A DNA stretch of 64,000 nt, from assembly GCA_036898135.1 (NCBI GenBank), contig CM072522.1, forward strand, positions 11,408,030-11,472,029, in the 5' to 3' direction. The notes beneath the pieces were generated by a model, which ran no database searches, had not been told where the DNA came from, and saw only the letters and a list, made by a program, of their open reading frames with translations. This stretch comes from Oncomelania hupensis. Its lineage: Eukaryota; Mollusca; Gastropoda; Littorinimorpha; Pomatiopsidae. Below are positions 63,872 through 64,000 of the stretch, in pieces. The translations under genes and the position numbers were made by a program. Positions within the stretch are counted from its first letter, which is position 1, and every line of letters begins with the position of its first letter.

Positions 63872-64000
63872 TAATAATAATAATAATAATAAAATAATAA
63901 TAATACCTAATAACAAAAGGTATAACAGTAGCACATATTTAACAGCAGTTTTATTAAAACTTTCACGCCTCTGTGTCTATCAAGAGCTTAAGTGTTCTCT

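Overview
This looks like nuclear DNA of an invertebrate animal, most likely a mollusc and perhaps a gastropod. The taxon is inferred from the style of the pyruvate kinase protein and from the repeat types. The window is AT-rich, with spliced genes, GT-AG introns of several kb, many microsatellites and very many eukaryotic transposons. No bacterial or organellar features are seen.

The main host gene is pyruvate kinase (PK) on the minus strand, reading from about 35.5 kb down to 6.5 kb. I could place ten internal exons with matching splice sites and reading phases (exons 2-11). Two alternative coding first exons (34.83-34.88 and 35.46-35.54 kb) both join exon 2 in phase 0. Two different last exons (10.37-10.65 and 6.47-6.70 kb) both join exon 11 in phase 1. 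The last exon encodes part of the fructose-1,6-bisphosphate (FBP) pocket, so this gene can in principle make PK proteins with different regulatory loops. That resembles the vertebrate PKM1/PKM2 switch but uses a different exon. The shared exon 11 donor is a GC site (GCAAGT), and long pyrimidine-rich tracts lie upstream of both last exons. This is the most interesting system in the window. A small in-phase exon near 42.2 kb and a possible noncoding first exon near 59.9 kb may belong to the same gene, but they are weak calls.

Region by region: 0-5.4 kb is a stack of transposons (a broken CR1/L2-like LINE split by a hAT-like element, then a 1.8-kb element holding a piggyBac-like insert). 6.5-35.5 kb is the PK gene; its intron 9 is almost wholly a three-level nest (hAT-like element, Kolobok/Mutator-like transposon with a two-exon transposase, 0.7-kb retroposon). 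35.5-55 kb is repeat-rich DNA without a recognised gene apart from one candidate exon. 55.3-56.8 kb is a 5'-truncated, otherwise intact RTE-type LINE with a perfect 10-bp target duplication. 56.8-64 kb carries further hAT-like, Tigger/pogo-like and small retroposon copies.

A dispersed ~1-kb repeat (here R1), rich in TGACCTTGACC motifs, occurs nine times, always in the same direction, antisense to PK. A ~0.7-kb retroposon (Element A) and a tiny stem-loop retroposon could be defined from their target-site duplications. All calls come from reading the sequence; no database search was possible.
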